A DNA stretch of 64,000 bases from Humibacter sp. RRB41 (GTDB lineage Bacteria > Actinomycetota > Actinomycetes > Actinomycetales > Microbacteriaceae): assembly GCF_022761015.1 (NCBI RefSeq), contig NZ_JAKWJQ010000001.1:1-64000 (forward strand). The letters run 5' to 3'. A model generated the notes under the pieces. It saw only the letters and a list, made by a program, of their open reading frames with translations. It had not been told where the DNA came from and ran no database searches. A program made the translations under genes and the position numbers. Numbering within the stretch: the stretch's first letter is position 1; every line of letters starts with the position of its first letter. This document shows positions 41,453 through 50,640 of the stretch, piece by piece.

Positions 41453-44107
41453 TCACCCAGCGGCGTCGCGCTCCTCCTCGCGTTCCAGCTGCACCTTCGA
41501 CGTCGTGAAGCGGAACGCCGCCCACACCCCGATGCAGAGCACGCCGAACGATCCGAAGACGGCACCGAGCACGATCGTGGGTGCGCGCAGCTCGATCCAC
41601 GATTCGGGTTGGGGCAACACGATGATCGCGAAGAGCGCGGCAACCACGATGTAGGTGGCGAACCAGGCCCGCTTCGACCACTCCCAGATCTCGTGGCCCT
41701 CGAGGAACGCCATCGGAAGCATGGCGATCACCAGCTCGCTGAGCGCACCCACCATCACGGCCGAGAGCGACTCGACACCGAGCAGCGACCAGAACGATTC
41801 CTCGCCCCCGGCGAGAAGGCTGTAACCCGCCCACGCGATCAGACCGACGCCGACCAGAACCGCCGCACGCAACAGTGCGAGGCTGCCGCGCTGGCGCTCG
41901 CTGCTCCCCAGCGCCATCAGCACGAGCCATGCGCCGAAGAGCACTCCCGGCTCGAGACCGAGGGCACGCGTCAGGATGACGCCGGCCACCACGAAGATCA
42001 GCCCGCCCGGTCGCAGCACCGGCGTCACCGGCATGTGAAGGGACGACCTCGCCAGGCGTCCCGAGATGAGCACGAGCACCAGATCGTGCACGACCTGAGC
42101 GATGACGAGAGCCAGAACGAGGCGCAGCGAGGTCAGGTCGGGCGCGACCTTGGGGTCGGCGAACGACAGGATGAACCCGACGATCAGGGTGTAGAGCGTC
42201 ACCCACGCCCAGAACCCCGTCGTGTGCGATGTGATGCGCGTTCCGAGCGGACGGAACACCCGCCGCACCGGCCCAGCCCACCGGAAGATCCTGTCGTAGT
42301 TCTCGCGCAACGTCGCTTCGAGCAGGATCGCGGGCAGCGCGATCAGGAACACGAGTCCCGCTATCAGACTGCCGGCCGCCACGAGCTGCGGCGGCCCGAG
42401 TCGGATGTCCTCGATCCTCGGCAGCGCCGACAGGATCGTCTTGTAGCTCGGGTCGTGCTTCGCGGTGTTGTGCACCTGGTACGTCTTGGTCGGGGCGTCG
42501 CCGCTCGCCTTCTGCTCGGGAGTCGGAGCGGGCGATGGAGGGATCGTCGCCGGAGGGGAGGCGATCGGCGTCGGTGCAGCCGCTGCGACGGCATCCGCAG
42601 GGCTCACCGTGATCGGGATGTCGCGCTCGTCGTCCGCATACCCAGGAGCACTGACCAGAACGACGAGCGTGTGATCGCCGATCTCGGTGTCGGCGGGGAT
42701 CGTCGCCGAGCGTGCGAACTCACCACCCGTCGCGTCGAGGGAGGCGAGGACGACCGGCGTCGAATGGAGCTCGATCACCACGGTCGCTGCTGCGCCGAGC
42801 CCGTGCCCGGTCACCCTGATGGTCTCGCCGGGAGTGACGTTATGCGAGCTCAGGTCGACCCCTAGGCCGTCCGTGACGGCAAGCGACCACGAGCCGAACC
42901 TGAGCAGCGCCGGCGCCACAACCGGCTCGGCGGTGACGACCAGCTTGATCGTCTTCTCATCGGAGACACCGGCGATCGTCTCGGTCACGGTGAGCTCGTG
43001 CGTGCCGACGGCCGGTGCGGGCAGCGTGCAGCTGTAACCGCCGTCGGAGGCGACGGTCGTGGAGCAGGATGTGTCGGCATCCGCGATGTGTGCCGTCACG
43101 GTTGCCGGATTGTTCGGGTCGTACGCCGCGACGCCCGAGACGACAAGTCCCGAAGCGAGAGCGGATGCCTGCACCGTCTCGACTCCCGCCGTCACTCCGG
43201 CCACGCTGATCACGCTCGGGGCGACCGGCGGCACGAGCGTGTCATCGATGATGGTGAGGTGAACGGATGTCCCGCACGGCACGTCCGCGATCGTCTCGGT
43301 CACAGAGACGGTGAACGTGCCGACACCGGGGTCCGGCAGCGTGCAGCCGAACCGGCCGTCCGGCGAGACGTCGGACGTGCACGAGCCCCCGGCGCTCGCG
43401 ACGGACACCTGTGCCGCGTAGTTCGGGTCGTACACGGCGATGCCGGCGATCTCGACACCACCCTTCACCGTTGATGCGCCGACCGAGATCGCTCCGCCCG
43501 TCTCGCCGTCGATGCTCAATATCCGTGGTGCCGCGGGGGTCGGAGGTGGGGGCGTGATCGTGAAGGTCGACCGCCCGAACCAATCGCCCCAGGCGAGCCG
43601 GAGCACGTCGATGACGTGTACGCCGGCGGCGGACACGGCCGGGCCGGAGCACGACCAGGAGAGGTCACGCAGCGGACCGGTCGTGCACCAGTAGTGGTGG
43701 TCGACGAAGACCACGACCGGAGTGCTCGGGCCACCTCCGGTACCCGAGACGGTGGTCACCGGACCCGTGAGCACCGCCCCGTCAGCGGGCGAAGTGACGC
43801 GGAACGGTGCCGGCTGCGGACGGCCGCCGGTTCCCGATAGGCCGGCCGGTACGACAGCAGCGACGCCGGCCCGGGAGGCACCGGTCTGCGCAACGGCGAC
43901 AGACGGCGCGTCGTTCCCGGGCGTCCCGATGGCGACCTGATTCATACCGGCCGGCGGCCCTTGGGTCCCAGACGCCGAAGCGTCCGGCACGATGGCCGTG
44001 GCGAGCGCGGGCACCCCCATGGCGACCCCGAGCGCCACAGCGAAAAGTGCGCGCACCACCCGTCGAGCGACCGGTTTCGACGCCGGTCTCTGCGGTTCTG
44101 GGGCCAC
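41453..44107 (-). CDS. Large surface/membrane protein with Ig-like repeats and polytopic C-terminus
   Basis: An 884-residue protein. A signal peptide ends near ATAIVPDASA. Next come one opening beta domain with a cysteine pair (WCTTGPLRDLSWSC) and at least two clear tandem Ig-like modules of about 95 residues, each with a cysteine pair and the pattern VYDPN...C...SPDG.FGCTLP..GVGT. A fourth, diverged module (VTPGETIRVTGHGLG) follows, then a Pro-rich linker (residues about 520-560). The C-terminal 320 residues have about nine hydrophobic helices, opened by the motif ALPRIEDIRLGPPQLVAAGS. I do not recognise the membrane domain. An exported sensor or a receptor-like envelope protein is an inference. 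It is transcribed divergently from hemA. Confidence 0.7.
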   Translation of the reverse strand: MAPEPQRPASKPVARRVVRALFAVALGVAMGVPALATAIVPDASASGTQGPPAGMNQVAIGTPGNDAPSVAVAQTGASRAGVAAVVPAGLSGTGGRPQPAPFRVTSPADGAVLTGPVTTVSGTGGGPSTPVVVFVDHHYWCTTGPLRDLSWSCSGPAVSAAGVHVIDVLRLAWGDWFGRSTFTITPPPPTPAAPRILSIDGETGGAISVGASTVKGGVEIAGIAVYDPNYAAQVSVASAGGSCTSDVSPDGRFGCTLPDPGVGTFTVSVTETIADVPCGTSVHLTIIDDTLVPPVAPSVISVAGVTAGVETVQASALASGLVVSGVAAYDPNNPATVTAHIADADTSCSTTVASDGGYSCTLPAPAVGTHELTVTETIAGVSDEKTIKLVVTAEPVVAPALLRFGSWSLAVTDGLGVDLSSHNVTPGETIRVTGHGLGAAATVVIELHSTPVVLASLDATGGEFARSATIPADTEIGDHTLVVLVSAPGYADDERDIPITVSPADAVAAAAPTPIASPPATIPPSPAPTPEQKASGDAPTKTYQVHNTAKHDPSYKTILSALPRIEDIRLGPPQLVAAGSLIAGLVFLIALPAILLEATLRENYDRIFRWAGPVRRVFRPLGTRITSHTTGFWAWVTLYTLIVGFILSFADPKVAPDLTSLRLVLALVIAQVVHDLVLVLISGRLARSSLHMPVTPVLRPGGLIFVVAGVILTRALGLEPGVLFGAWLVLMALGSSERQRGSLALLRAAVLVGVGLIAWAGYSLLAGGEESFWSLLGVESLSAVMVGALSELVIAMLPMAFLEGHEIWEWSKRAWFATYIVVAALFAIIVLPQPESWIELRAPTIVLGAVFGSFGVLCIGVWAAFRFTTSKVQLEREEERDAAG

Positions 44108-44165
44108 GGCACTCTCCGTTCACCGAAGACGCCCCGAAATGAGGGTTCCTCATTATCGTAAACTC

Positions 44166-44176
44166 TTGACCGTCAA
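44166..44176. promoter_or_regulatory. Palindrome in the hemA divergent promoter
   Basis: TTGACCGTCAA is a symmetric 5-bp-arm palindrome in the 102-bp gap between the 884-residue protein gene and hemA. The AT-rich stretch next to it (TTACGATAATG on the minus strand) looks like a -10 region. The regulator is unknown. Confidence 0.4.
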
Positions 44177-44209
44177 TGTGCACAGATTCAGCGGCGTACG
44201 ATCTAACCC

Positions 44210-45496
44210 GTGCTTCTCTGCTTCACCGCAAGTCACCGCACGGCCGATTTCGAGCTGCTCGAGCGGCTCGAGCGGCACGCGGACGACGTCGACTCGGCAC
44301 TGCGAGAGCACACGGATGCCTTCGCGGGCTCCGTCGTGCTGGCCACGTGCAACCGTTTCGAGACCTACCTCGACGTGACGGATGCCGCCCGTGCGGATGC
44401 CTCTGCCCTCGTGCTCGACACCGTCAGCACGATCACGGGGGTGCCGGCCGACGAGCTCGAGGCATCCACCGTCGTTGTCCACGAGAACGCGGTGGCCGAT
44501 CACCTGTTCTCGGTGGCGAGCGGACTCGAGTCGCTGGTCATCGGCGAGGGCGAGATCGCCGGCCAGGTTCGGCGATCCCTCGAGAAGGCGCGTGCCAACG
44601 GCAGTGCGACCCGCGAGCTCGAGCGGCTGTTCCAGAACGCGTCTCGTGTGTCGCGCGACGTGAAGAACGGCACGAAGGTCGGCTCGGCCGGCCGTTCGAT
44701 CGTGCGACTGGCACTCGAACTTGCTGAGAGCCGCATCGCAGACTGGGCGAGCGCGCGCATCCTGCTCGTCGGCACGGGCAACTACGCTGCGGCGAGCCTG
44801 AAGGCGCTGCGCGACCGTGGTGCGCAGGAGGTGCGGGTGTGGTCGCGCACCGGTCGCGCTGGGGCATTTGCGATCAAGCACGATATCGAGGCGGTCGATC
44901 GTGACGGGCTCGTCGAGGCGATCGCGACATCCCAGCTCGTCGTCACGTGCAGTGTCGCGCCGACCGTGTTGCTCGACCGCGAGCTCGTCGAGCGAGCGAG
45001 CCGACTCGACGACGCCGTCGTGCATCGCCTGATCGTCGACCTCGGACTTCCTCGCAACGTCGACAGCGATGTCGCCTGGGTCACCGGCACAGAGCTTCTC
45101 GACCTCGAGACCATCGGACTGCACGCACCACTTGAAGACTTCAAGGCGACGGAGCGGGCACGCTCCATCGTGAACGGTGCGGCTGCCGAGTTCGCCGCGA
45201 AGGGCGACGAGCGGGCCGCGGAGCCGGCGCTGGTCGCCTTGCGCTCCCACGTGCTCGGCCTCGTGGATGCCGAGATCGAGCGGGCGCGCGCCCGCGGCGA
45301 CTCCTCGCAGCAGACGGAGGCCGCGCTTCGACACCTCGCGGGCGTGCTCCTGCACACACCATCGCTCCAGGCGCGCGAACTGTCGCGCGACGGCGACGCC
45401 GACACCTTCGTCGCCGGCGTGAACGCCGTGTTCGGGCTCGATTCGGAAGCAGCGCCCGGGCTGCGTATCGTTGCTGACGAGGGCCGGGCATCCTGA
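44210..45496 (+). CDS. hemA: Glutamyl-tRNA reductase
   Basis: A 428-residue enzyme that reduces glutamyl-tRNA(Glu) to glutamate-1-semialdehyde, the entry step of haem synthesis. The catalytic cysteine is Cys47 in VLATCNRFETY. GEGEIAGQVRRSLEKARANG and the NADPH site ILLVGTGNYAAASLKALRDR follow; the motif reads GTGNYA instead of the more common GAGEMG. The GTG at 44210 is accepted because the family begins there (LLCFTASHRTADF). Haem-dependent or Rex-type control is plausible but not seen. Confidence 0.93.
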   Translation: MLLCFTASHRTADFELLERLERHADDVDSALREHTDAFAGSVVLATCNRFETYLDVTDAARADASALVLDTVSTITGVPADELEASTVVVHENAVADHLFSVASGLESLVIGEGEIAGQVRRSLEKARANGSATRELERLFQNASRVSRDVKNGTKVGSAGRSIVRLALELAESRIADWASARILLVGTGNYAAASLKALRDRGAQEVRVWSRTGRAGAFAIKHDIEAVDRDGLVEAIATSQLVVTCSVAPTVLLDRELVERASRLDDAVVHRLIVDLGLPRNVDSDVAWVTGTELLDLETIGLHAPLEDFKATERARSIVNGAAAEFAAKGDERAAEPALVALRSHVLGLVDAEIERARARGDSSQQTEAALRHLAGVLLHTPSLQARELSRDGDADTFVAGVNAVFGLDSEAAPGLRIVADEGRAS

Positions 45497-45543
45497 CCTG
45501 GACGACGGAGCACGATGACGTGCACGACGAGGAGACTGGCAGC

Positions 45544-46170
45544 ATGAGCACTGAGACGACGCAAAGCGACGCCGGGTTGCTGGCGCTGCCCTTCGAGACC
45601 CGCGAGCTGCGAACGGAGCGGCTGAGGCTGCGTCCGCTCACCAAGAGCGACCTCGAGCACCGTAGCGAGAACTACCAGAAGCGCACCGACGTGGTGCGCT
45701 ACCTCCGCTGGGAGGCGCACGACCACGACGAGCCAGCGAAGAATCTCGAGAAGCGCATCGCCCTCGAACGGCTCACGCACGACGGCGACGGCCTGATCTT
45801 CGCCGTCGAGCTCTGTGCGACAGACGGGTCCGACGACCACAGAGTGATCGGCGACGTGAGCATCTCCGTGAAGAGCGCGAGAGATGCGCAGGTCGAGATC
45901 GGCTGGGTGTTCCACCCGGCCGTGCACGGTCGGGGTTACGCCACCGAGGCGACGACCGCGCTGCTCGGAATCGCGTTCGGCGAGCTGGGCGCCCACCGCG
46001 TCTATGCGGAGCTGGATGCCGCGAACGAGGCATCCGCTCGCCTCTGCGACATTCTCGGCATGACGCGCGAGGCGCTGTTGCGCGAGCGCGACCACATCGA
46101 CGGTGAGTGGCACGACGTGGCGATCTTCGGACTGCTCGACAGCGAGTTCGAGGCTGCCGCGAAGGCCTGA
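45544..46170 (+). CDS. GNAT family N-acetyltransferase (RimJ/RimL-like)
   Basis: A 208-residue acyltransferase. RTERLRLRPLTKSDLEHRSE opens the fold, VIGDVSISV and QVEIGWVFHPAVHGRGYATEA form the acetyl-CoA pocket (R/Q-x-x-G-x-G/A), and AELDAANEASARLCDILGM closes it. RimJ/RimL-type proteins acetylate N-termini or small molecules; the substrate here is open. The ATG at 45544 was preferred to the GTG at 45520 because of the GAGGAG about 11 bp upstream. It follows hemA by 47 bp. Confidence 0.85.
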   Translation: MSTETTQSDAGLLALPFETRELRTERLRLRPLTKSDLEHRSENYQKRTDVVRYLRWEAHDHDEPAKNLEKRIALERLTHDGDGLIFAVELCATDGSDDHRVIGDVSISVKSARDAQVEIGWVFHPAVHGRGYATEATTALLGIAFGELGAHRVYAELDAANEASARLCDILGMTREALLRERDHIDGEWHDVAIFGLLDSEFEAAAKA

Positions 46171-46207
46171 GGGTTATCGGAGCGGCCGGGCTTCTCCGGC
46201 ATGCGGG

Positions 46208-46678
46208 CTAACCGGCAGGCACTCCGATCGCGCCTGATCCCCGTTCGACCACGACGTCGTCGAGCGGCACCGGGTGGTCGTCTTCGTCGACGAACGCGAG
46301 GTGGAGCAGGCGTCCGCTCTCGGCCTCCACATAGCGCGTCGATGGTGCGTAACCGGTCGGCAGGTGCTTGTCACCCCACTCGGAGAGCGAGGCGAGCACA
46401 GGTGCAAGCTCGTCTCCGGCGGGCGTGAGAACGTATTCGTCGCGGGCGCGTGCGCCGTCCGCACGGTAGGTGCGACGCTCCAGAACACCGAGTTCCACGA
46501 GCTTGCCGAGGCGATCGGTCAGCACGTCGGGTGCTACTCCGAGCCTCGCCCTGATGTCGCTGAACCGGGTGATACCCAGCCTCACGTCACGCACCACGAG
46601 CAACGTCCACTTCTCACCGAGCACGGTGAGAGAACGGGCGATGGAGCACCGCTGGTTGACCTCGGTGGGTTGTTTCAT
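46208..46678 (-). CDS. HxlR family transcriptional regulator
   Basis: A 156-residue winged-helix protein. CSIARSLTVLGEKWTLLVVRD is the family signature (cysteine plus GKWT motif), followed by FSDIRARLGVAPDVLTDRLGKLVE and ARARDEYVLTPAGDELAPV. The C-terminal 45 residues are an acidic extension. It diverges from the MFS gene at 46733; the 54-bp AT-rich gap must hold both promoters, so it probably controls that transporter. HxlR proteins often sense reactive aldehydes or oxidants. Confidence 0.88.
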   Translation of the reverse strand: MKQPTEVNQRCSIARSLTVLGEKWTLLVVRDVRLGITRFSDIRARLGVAPDVLTDRLGKLVELGVLERRTYRADGARARDEYVLTPAGDELAPVLASLSEWGDKHLPTGYAPSTRYVEAESGRLLHLAFVDEDDHPVPLDDVVVERGSGAIGVPAG

Positions 46679-46732
46679 AACGATGATCCTACCTTAGTTG
46701 GTTTTTCCTATCCAGAGGTGTACGTTCATCGC

Positions 46733-47980
46733 ATGACTTCCCTTTCACCACGTGCATCGTTCTGGACAGCCGCAGCCGTGGCGGGCCTCGCGCTCTGGGC
46801 CAGTGGTGCGCCGACGATCGTGTACCCGTTGTACGAAGCCCAGTGGCACCTCAGCGCAGCTGCCGGCACGCTGATCTTCGCGATCTACCCGATCGCACTG
46901 ATTCCGACGCTGCTCGTGTTCGGCAACCTCTCCGACCACATCGGCAGGCGAGCGGCAATCCTGCTCGGGCTCGTGCTCCTCGCCGCGGGTACTGTGGCGT
47001 TCGGCCTCGCCGGCGACCTGACCGCCGTACTGATCGGCCGCGCTCTGATGGGCATCGGCGTCGGCCTGTCACTCAGTCCCGCAACGGCGGCGATGATCGA
47101 CTTCGGCGGTGCCGAGCGCGCGCCTCGCGCCAGCTCCGTGACGACGGCGGCCACCGCGACAGGGCTCGCTCTCGCCACCCTCGTGGGTGGGCTGCTCGTG
47201 CAGCATGCCCCGTTCCCTTTGCATCTCACGTTCTGGGTACTGCTCGTGGTGACCGTGCTGGTGGGCGCGGCTGTCGCATTCCTTCCACGCACTCGCGACA
47301 CCAGCATCGGCCGGTGGCGCCCCCGTGCGCCGAGGGTCCCTGCCGGCATCCGTCGCGAGTTCGCCGCCGCCGCGCTGGGCGTTTCCACGGCGTTCGCCGT
47401 CGGATCGGTCTTCCTGGCTCTGGGGGCGCAGGTCGCACAGCAGCTGATCGGCTCGGGCGACGCGTTCATCAACGGTGCCGTGATCTCGGTCTCGGCCGTC
47501 GCGATCGGCGTTGTGGCGATCCTGGCCCGCCGACTACGGCCCCGCATGTCGCTGGCGTTCGCCCCGATCGCGATGGTCACAGGCCTCGCGGCTCTGGTCG
47601 GTGCCGGACTGGTCCACTCCCTCATCTTCTTCGTCATCGCTTCTGTGCTGACGGGTGCCGGCTACAGTCTGCTGTTCTCCGGCGGGCTGGGGATGGTCAC
47701 CGCGAGCGCGCCCGCCCACCACCGTGCTGCCGTGATCTCGGCGGTCTACACGGTCGGATACCTCGTGCAGGCGATCGCCGCCCTTGCCCTCGGGGTGATC
47801 GCGACGTCGTCCGGCCTGCTGGCCGCGATCGAGATCGGCTCCGTGGTGCTCGTGCTGCTGGCCGTGGCCGCCGGTGTCGTGGGCAACGTGGGCGGGCGTC
47901 GGGCGAAGGCTCAGGATGCCCCGATCCCGCTCGTCACCTCGGGCGAGCAGGCTGCAGAGGAGTCCCGCCGAGCCGCTTGA
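46733..47980 (+). CDS. MFS transporter (sugar/drug efflux type)
   Basis: A 415-residue protein with about twelve helices. WASGAPTIVYPLYEAQWHLS precedes helix 1, GNLSDHIGRRAAILLGL is the loop 2-3 motif A, and GVGLSLSPATAAMIDFGG follows. It is likely controlled by the divergent HxlR regulator. The substrate is unknown. Confidence 0.85.
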   Translation: MTSLSPRASFWTAAAVAGLALWASGAPTIVYPLYEAQWHLSAAAGTLIFAIYPIALIPTLLVFGNLSDHIGRRAAILLGLVLLAAGTVAFGLAGDLTAVLIGRALMGIGVGLSLSPATAAMIDFGGAERAPRASSVTTAATATGLALATLVGGLLVQHAPFPLHLTFWVLLVVTVLVGAAVAFLPRTRDTSIGRWRPRAPRVPAGIRREFAAAALGVSTAFAVGSVFLALGAQVAQQLIGSGDAFINGAVISVSAVAIGVVAILARRLRPRMSLAFAPIAMVTGLAALVGAGLVHSLIFFVIASVLTGAGYSLLFSGGLGMVTASAPAHHRAAVISAVYTVGYLVQAIAALALGVIATSSGLLAAIEIGSVVLVLLAVAAGVVGNVGGRRAKAQDAPIPLVTSGEQAAEESRRAA

Positions 47981-48061
47981 CCGCCCGCACCGAGTTGGGT
48001 GAGTGCGCGTGTCCTGGCGATTCGCCAGCATGCACCGCCTCATCTGCTGCACGATGGGGGC

Positions 48062-48778
48062 ATGAGCGATCAGCAGGGATTCCCGGAGCCCTTCGGCGAC
48101 GGCGGAGGCTCGGGGGACGGCAGCGGCGGCCCAGACGATCCGAACAAGGCGCGGCGGGGCATCCGGGGCCGCACGATCGCGATCATCGTGCTCGCGGTCG
48201 CGGTGGTCGTGCTGGTCGTCGTGGTGACCTCGCTCGTGTTCGCCCAGGGGACGAAGATCTCGCCGACCGCCAGCCCGATCGTCACACCGACCGCCCCCAG
48301 CACGACGACGAGCCCAACGCCTACGTCGACATCGACGAGCGGCGGCAATGTTGCGATGTGCACAGTCGACGATCTGTCGGTGACGCTCGGCACGTTCGAC
48401 GGGACGGCCGGCAGCGAATACGTGCCCATCACGTTCACGAACACCTCGTCATCGCCATGCGAACTGCACGGTTTTCCCGGAGTTTCGTTCGTCGGCAAGG
48501 GCAACGGCACGCAGCTCGGCGCCGCCGCCGACTGGGCAACCTCGAAACCGATCGTGCAGAACACACTCCAGCCGAACTCGGTCGTCGTCGCGAACCTTCA
48601 GATCGCATTCGCCGGCAATTACGACTCGGCCGAATGCCAGCCACTCGCAGCGGACGGACTGCGGGTCTACCCGCCGCATTCGACTCGGTCCGTCTTCGTG
48701 AAGGCATCCAATCTCACGGCGTGCCAGAACAGCGCGGTGCACCTGCTCACGGTCACCACCCCGGTCGCGCCGCAATAG
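48062..48778 (+). CDS. DUF4232-like membrane-anchored protein
   Basis: A 238-residue protein: a Gly/Asp-rich cytoplasmic start, one membrane helix (TIAIIVLAVAVVVLVVVVTSL), a Pro/Ser/Thr linker, then an extracytoplasmic domain with about four cysteines, NTSSSPCELHGFPGVSFVG and ASNLTACQNS, matching the DUF4232 fold. Such proteins are common in actinobacteria and of unknown role. Confidence 0.8.
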   Translation: MSDQQGFPEPFGDGGGSGDGSGGPDDPNKARRGIRGRTIAIIVLAVAVVVLVVVVTSLVFAQGTKISPTASPIVTPTAPSTTTSPTPTSTSTSGGNVAMCTVDDLSVTLGTFDGTAGSEYVPITFTNTSSSPCELHGFPGVSFVGKGNGTQLGAAADWATSKPIVQNTLQPNSVVVANLQIAFAGNYDSAECQPLAADGLRVYPPHSTRSVFVKASNLTACQNSAVHLLTVTTPVAPQ

Positions 48779-48848
48779 CGCGCCTCCGCCCTCTCTGCGC
48801 CGGGCAGAAGCCCTCGCTTCGGCGACCGCCGCCATCTAGCGTTGATGC

Positions 48849-49904
48849 ATGGAATTCGGCAAGACGGCTTTCATCGTCGGCGGCACGGGCCAGATCGGCT
48901 CGGCGGCCGCGCGACATCTGGCCCAGGCCGGCTGGTCGGTTCTCGTCGGCCATCGCGGTGTGCACGGAGGGGACCCATCACTCGCCGAACTCGACGTGAC
49001 GACGGTGCGCGTCGATCGGGACGACACGGATGCCCTCGTGCAGCTCGCCGACGGCAACGACCTGGTGCTCGACACGATCGCCTACGAACCGAAGCACGCC
49101 GACCAACTCGCGAAGCTCGCGGGGTGCGTCGGCTCGATCGTCGTCATCTCGACGGCCGCGGTGTATCGGGATGCCGAGGGTCGCAACATCGACGGCGCTT
49201 CCGACGAGGCGCGATTCCCGCGGTTCGCCGTGCCCATCGACGAGACGCAGCCCACGGTGATCGATGGTCCACCGACGTACGGGGTGCTCAAGGCGCAGCT
49301 CGAACGGGCGCTGATGGATGTCGACGACCTGCCGGTCAGCATCCTGCGCCCAGGAGCCGTGCACGGACCGTTCAGCGAGGCCTTGCGCGAGTGGTATTTC
49401 GTGGCGCGGGTGCGCGATCGACGTGACCACGCGGTGCTGGCGTACGAAGGCGAGAGCCGGTTCAACCCGACATCGACCTCCGCGATCGCAGAGGTCACGA
49501 GGCTCTGCGGTGAACAGCCAGGCAAACGCGTGCTCAACGTGGCCGACGACGATGTGTCGGTGACAGACATCGCCCGCGCGGTGTTCGACGCGATGGGCCA
49601 CGAGCTCGAACTGATCCCGGTGCCGGGCGCGCCGGACCATGGGGTAGGCAGCACGCCGTGGTCGACGCCGACGCCCGTCGTGTTGAGCACGGCACGGGCA
49701 CGCGACGAACTCGGCTTCGTGCTGCCGGCGCCCTATCACCGCTCCGTGCGCGACGACATCGAGTGGATCGTCGACGTCGTCGACGGCGCCAAACGCAGGC
49801 AGATCTCGTGGCGAGAACTGTTCCCGCACCTGGTGCTCCGTTACGGAGCGGATGCTTGGTTCGACTACGCCGCCGAGGACGCCTTCCTGAGCTCTCGCGG
49901 CTGA
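48849..49904 (+). CDS. NAD-dependent epimerase/dehydratase family protein
   Basis: A 351-residue Rossmann protein: TAFIVGGTGQIGSAAARHLAQ carries the nucleotide site. VVISTAAVYRD, a YGVLKAQLERAL segment (YxxxK) and ILRPGAVHGPFSE fit the extended SDR family. The final part contains QISWRELFPHLVLRYGADAWF. No partner pathway is visible; its gene stands alone and converges with livF. Confidence 0.8.
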   Translation: MEFGKTAFIVGGTGQIGSAAARHLAQAGWSVLVGHRGVHGGDPSLAELDVTTVRVDRDDTDALVQLADGNDLVLDTIAYEPKHADQLAKLAGCVGSIVVISTAAVYRDAEGRNIDGASDEARFPRFAVPIDETQPTVIDGPPTYGVLKAQLERALMDVDDLPVSILRPGAVHGPFSEALREWYFVARVRDRRDHAVLAYEGESRFNPTSTSAIAEVTRLCGEQPGKRVLNVADDDVSVTDIARAVFDAMGHELELIPVPGAPDHGVGSTPWSTPTPVVLSTARARDELGFVLPAPYHRSVRDDIEWIVDVVDGAKRRQISWRELFPHLVLRYGADAWFDYAAEDAFLSSRG

Positions 49905-49923
49905 GCCGCTGCCCTGCTGGCAG

Positions 49924-50640
49924 CTACGCGACGCCCAGGTAGGCCTCCTTGATCGCGGTGTCGCTGAGGAGCTCGCGGCCCGTGCCGGAGTGCGTGATTG
50001 TGCCGGTCTCGAGCACGTATGCGCGGTGGGCGCGTGCCAGCGCCTGGTTCGCGTTCTGCTCGACGAGCAGAATCGTCGTGCCCTGCTCGTTGATCTCCGT
50101 GATGATGCGGAAGATCTGTTTGATGAACTGCGGCGCGAGCCCCATCGACGGCTCGTCGAGCAGGAGGAGTCGCGGCCGCCCCATCAGCGCACGGCCGATC
50201 GCGAGCATCTGCTGCTCGCCGCCCGACATCGTGCCGCCCGCCTGTGTACGACGCTCCTGCAAACGCGGAAACAGCGTGAAGACCCTCTCGAGATCCTCTT
50301 TGACACCGGTGCGGTCCTTGCGACCGTAGGTGCCCATGTCGAGGTTCTCGAGCACCGTCATGCCCGGGAAGATCCCGCGGCCTTCCGGCGCCTGCGAGAT
50401 GCCTCTCGCGACCCTGACGTGGGCCTTGACCTTGCTGATGTCGTCGCCGTCGAAGGTGATCGATCCCTTGCTCAGGTTCAGCAGGCCAGAGATCGCCTTC
50501 ATCGTCGTGGTCTTGCCTGCCCCGTTCGCGCCGATCAGCGAGACGATCTCGCCTTCCTCGACGGAGAACGACAGACCGTGAAGCGCCTCGATGCGGCCGT
50601 AGCCGACGACGACATCCTTCAGTTCAAGCAGCGTCGTCAT
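49924..50640 (-). CDS. livF: Branched-chain amino acid ABC transporter ATP-binding protein LivF
   Basis: A 238-residue ATPase of the Liv system. Walker A GANGAGKTT, signature MSGGEQQMLAIGRAL, Walker B LLLLDEPSMGLAPQ and H-loop LLVEQNANQ (LivF has Q in place of the H, as usual for the family). It is last of livKHMGF and overlaps livG by 17 bp. The system imports leucine, isoleucine, valine or related amides. Confidence 0.93.
   Translation of the reverse strand: MTTLLELKDVVVGYGRIEALHGLSFSVEEGEIVSLIGANGAGKTTTMKAISGLLNLSKGSITFDGDDISKVKAHVRVARGISQAPEGRGIFPGMTVLENLDMGTYGRKDRTGVKEDLERVFTLFPRLQERRTQAGGTMSGGEQQMLAIGRALMGRPRLLLLDEPSMGLAPQFIKQIFRIITEINEQGTTILLVEQNANQALARAHRAYVLETGTITHSGTGRELLSDTAIKEAYLGVA

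Noticed and set aside
46843-48999. 718-codon frame overlapping the MFS and DUF4232-like genes
   Set aside because: The translation is an Arg/Pro-rich out-of-frame reading of the MFS gene; the MFS frame itself carries real transporter motifs.
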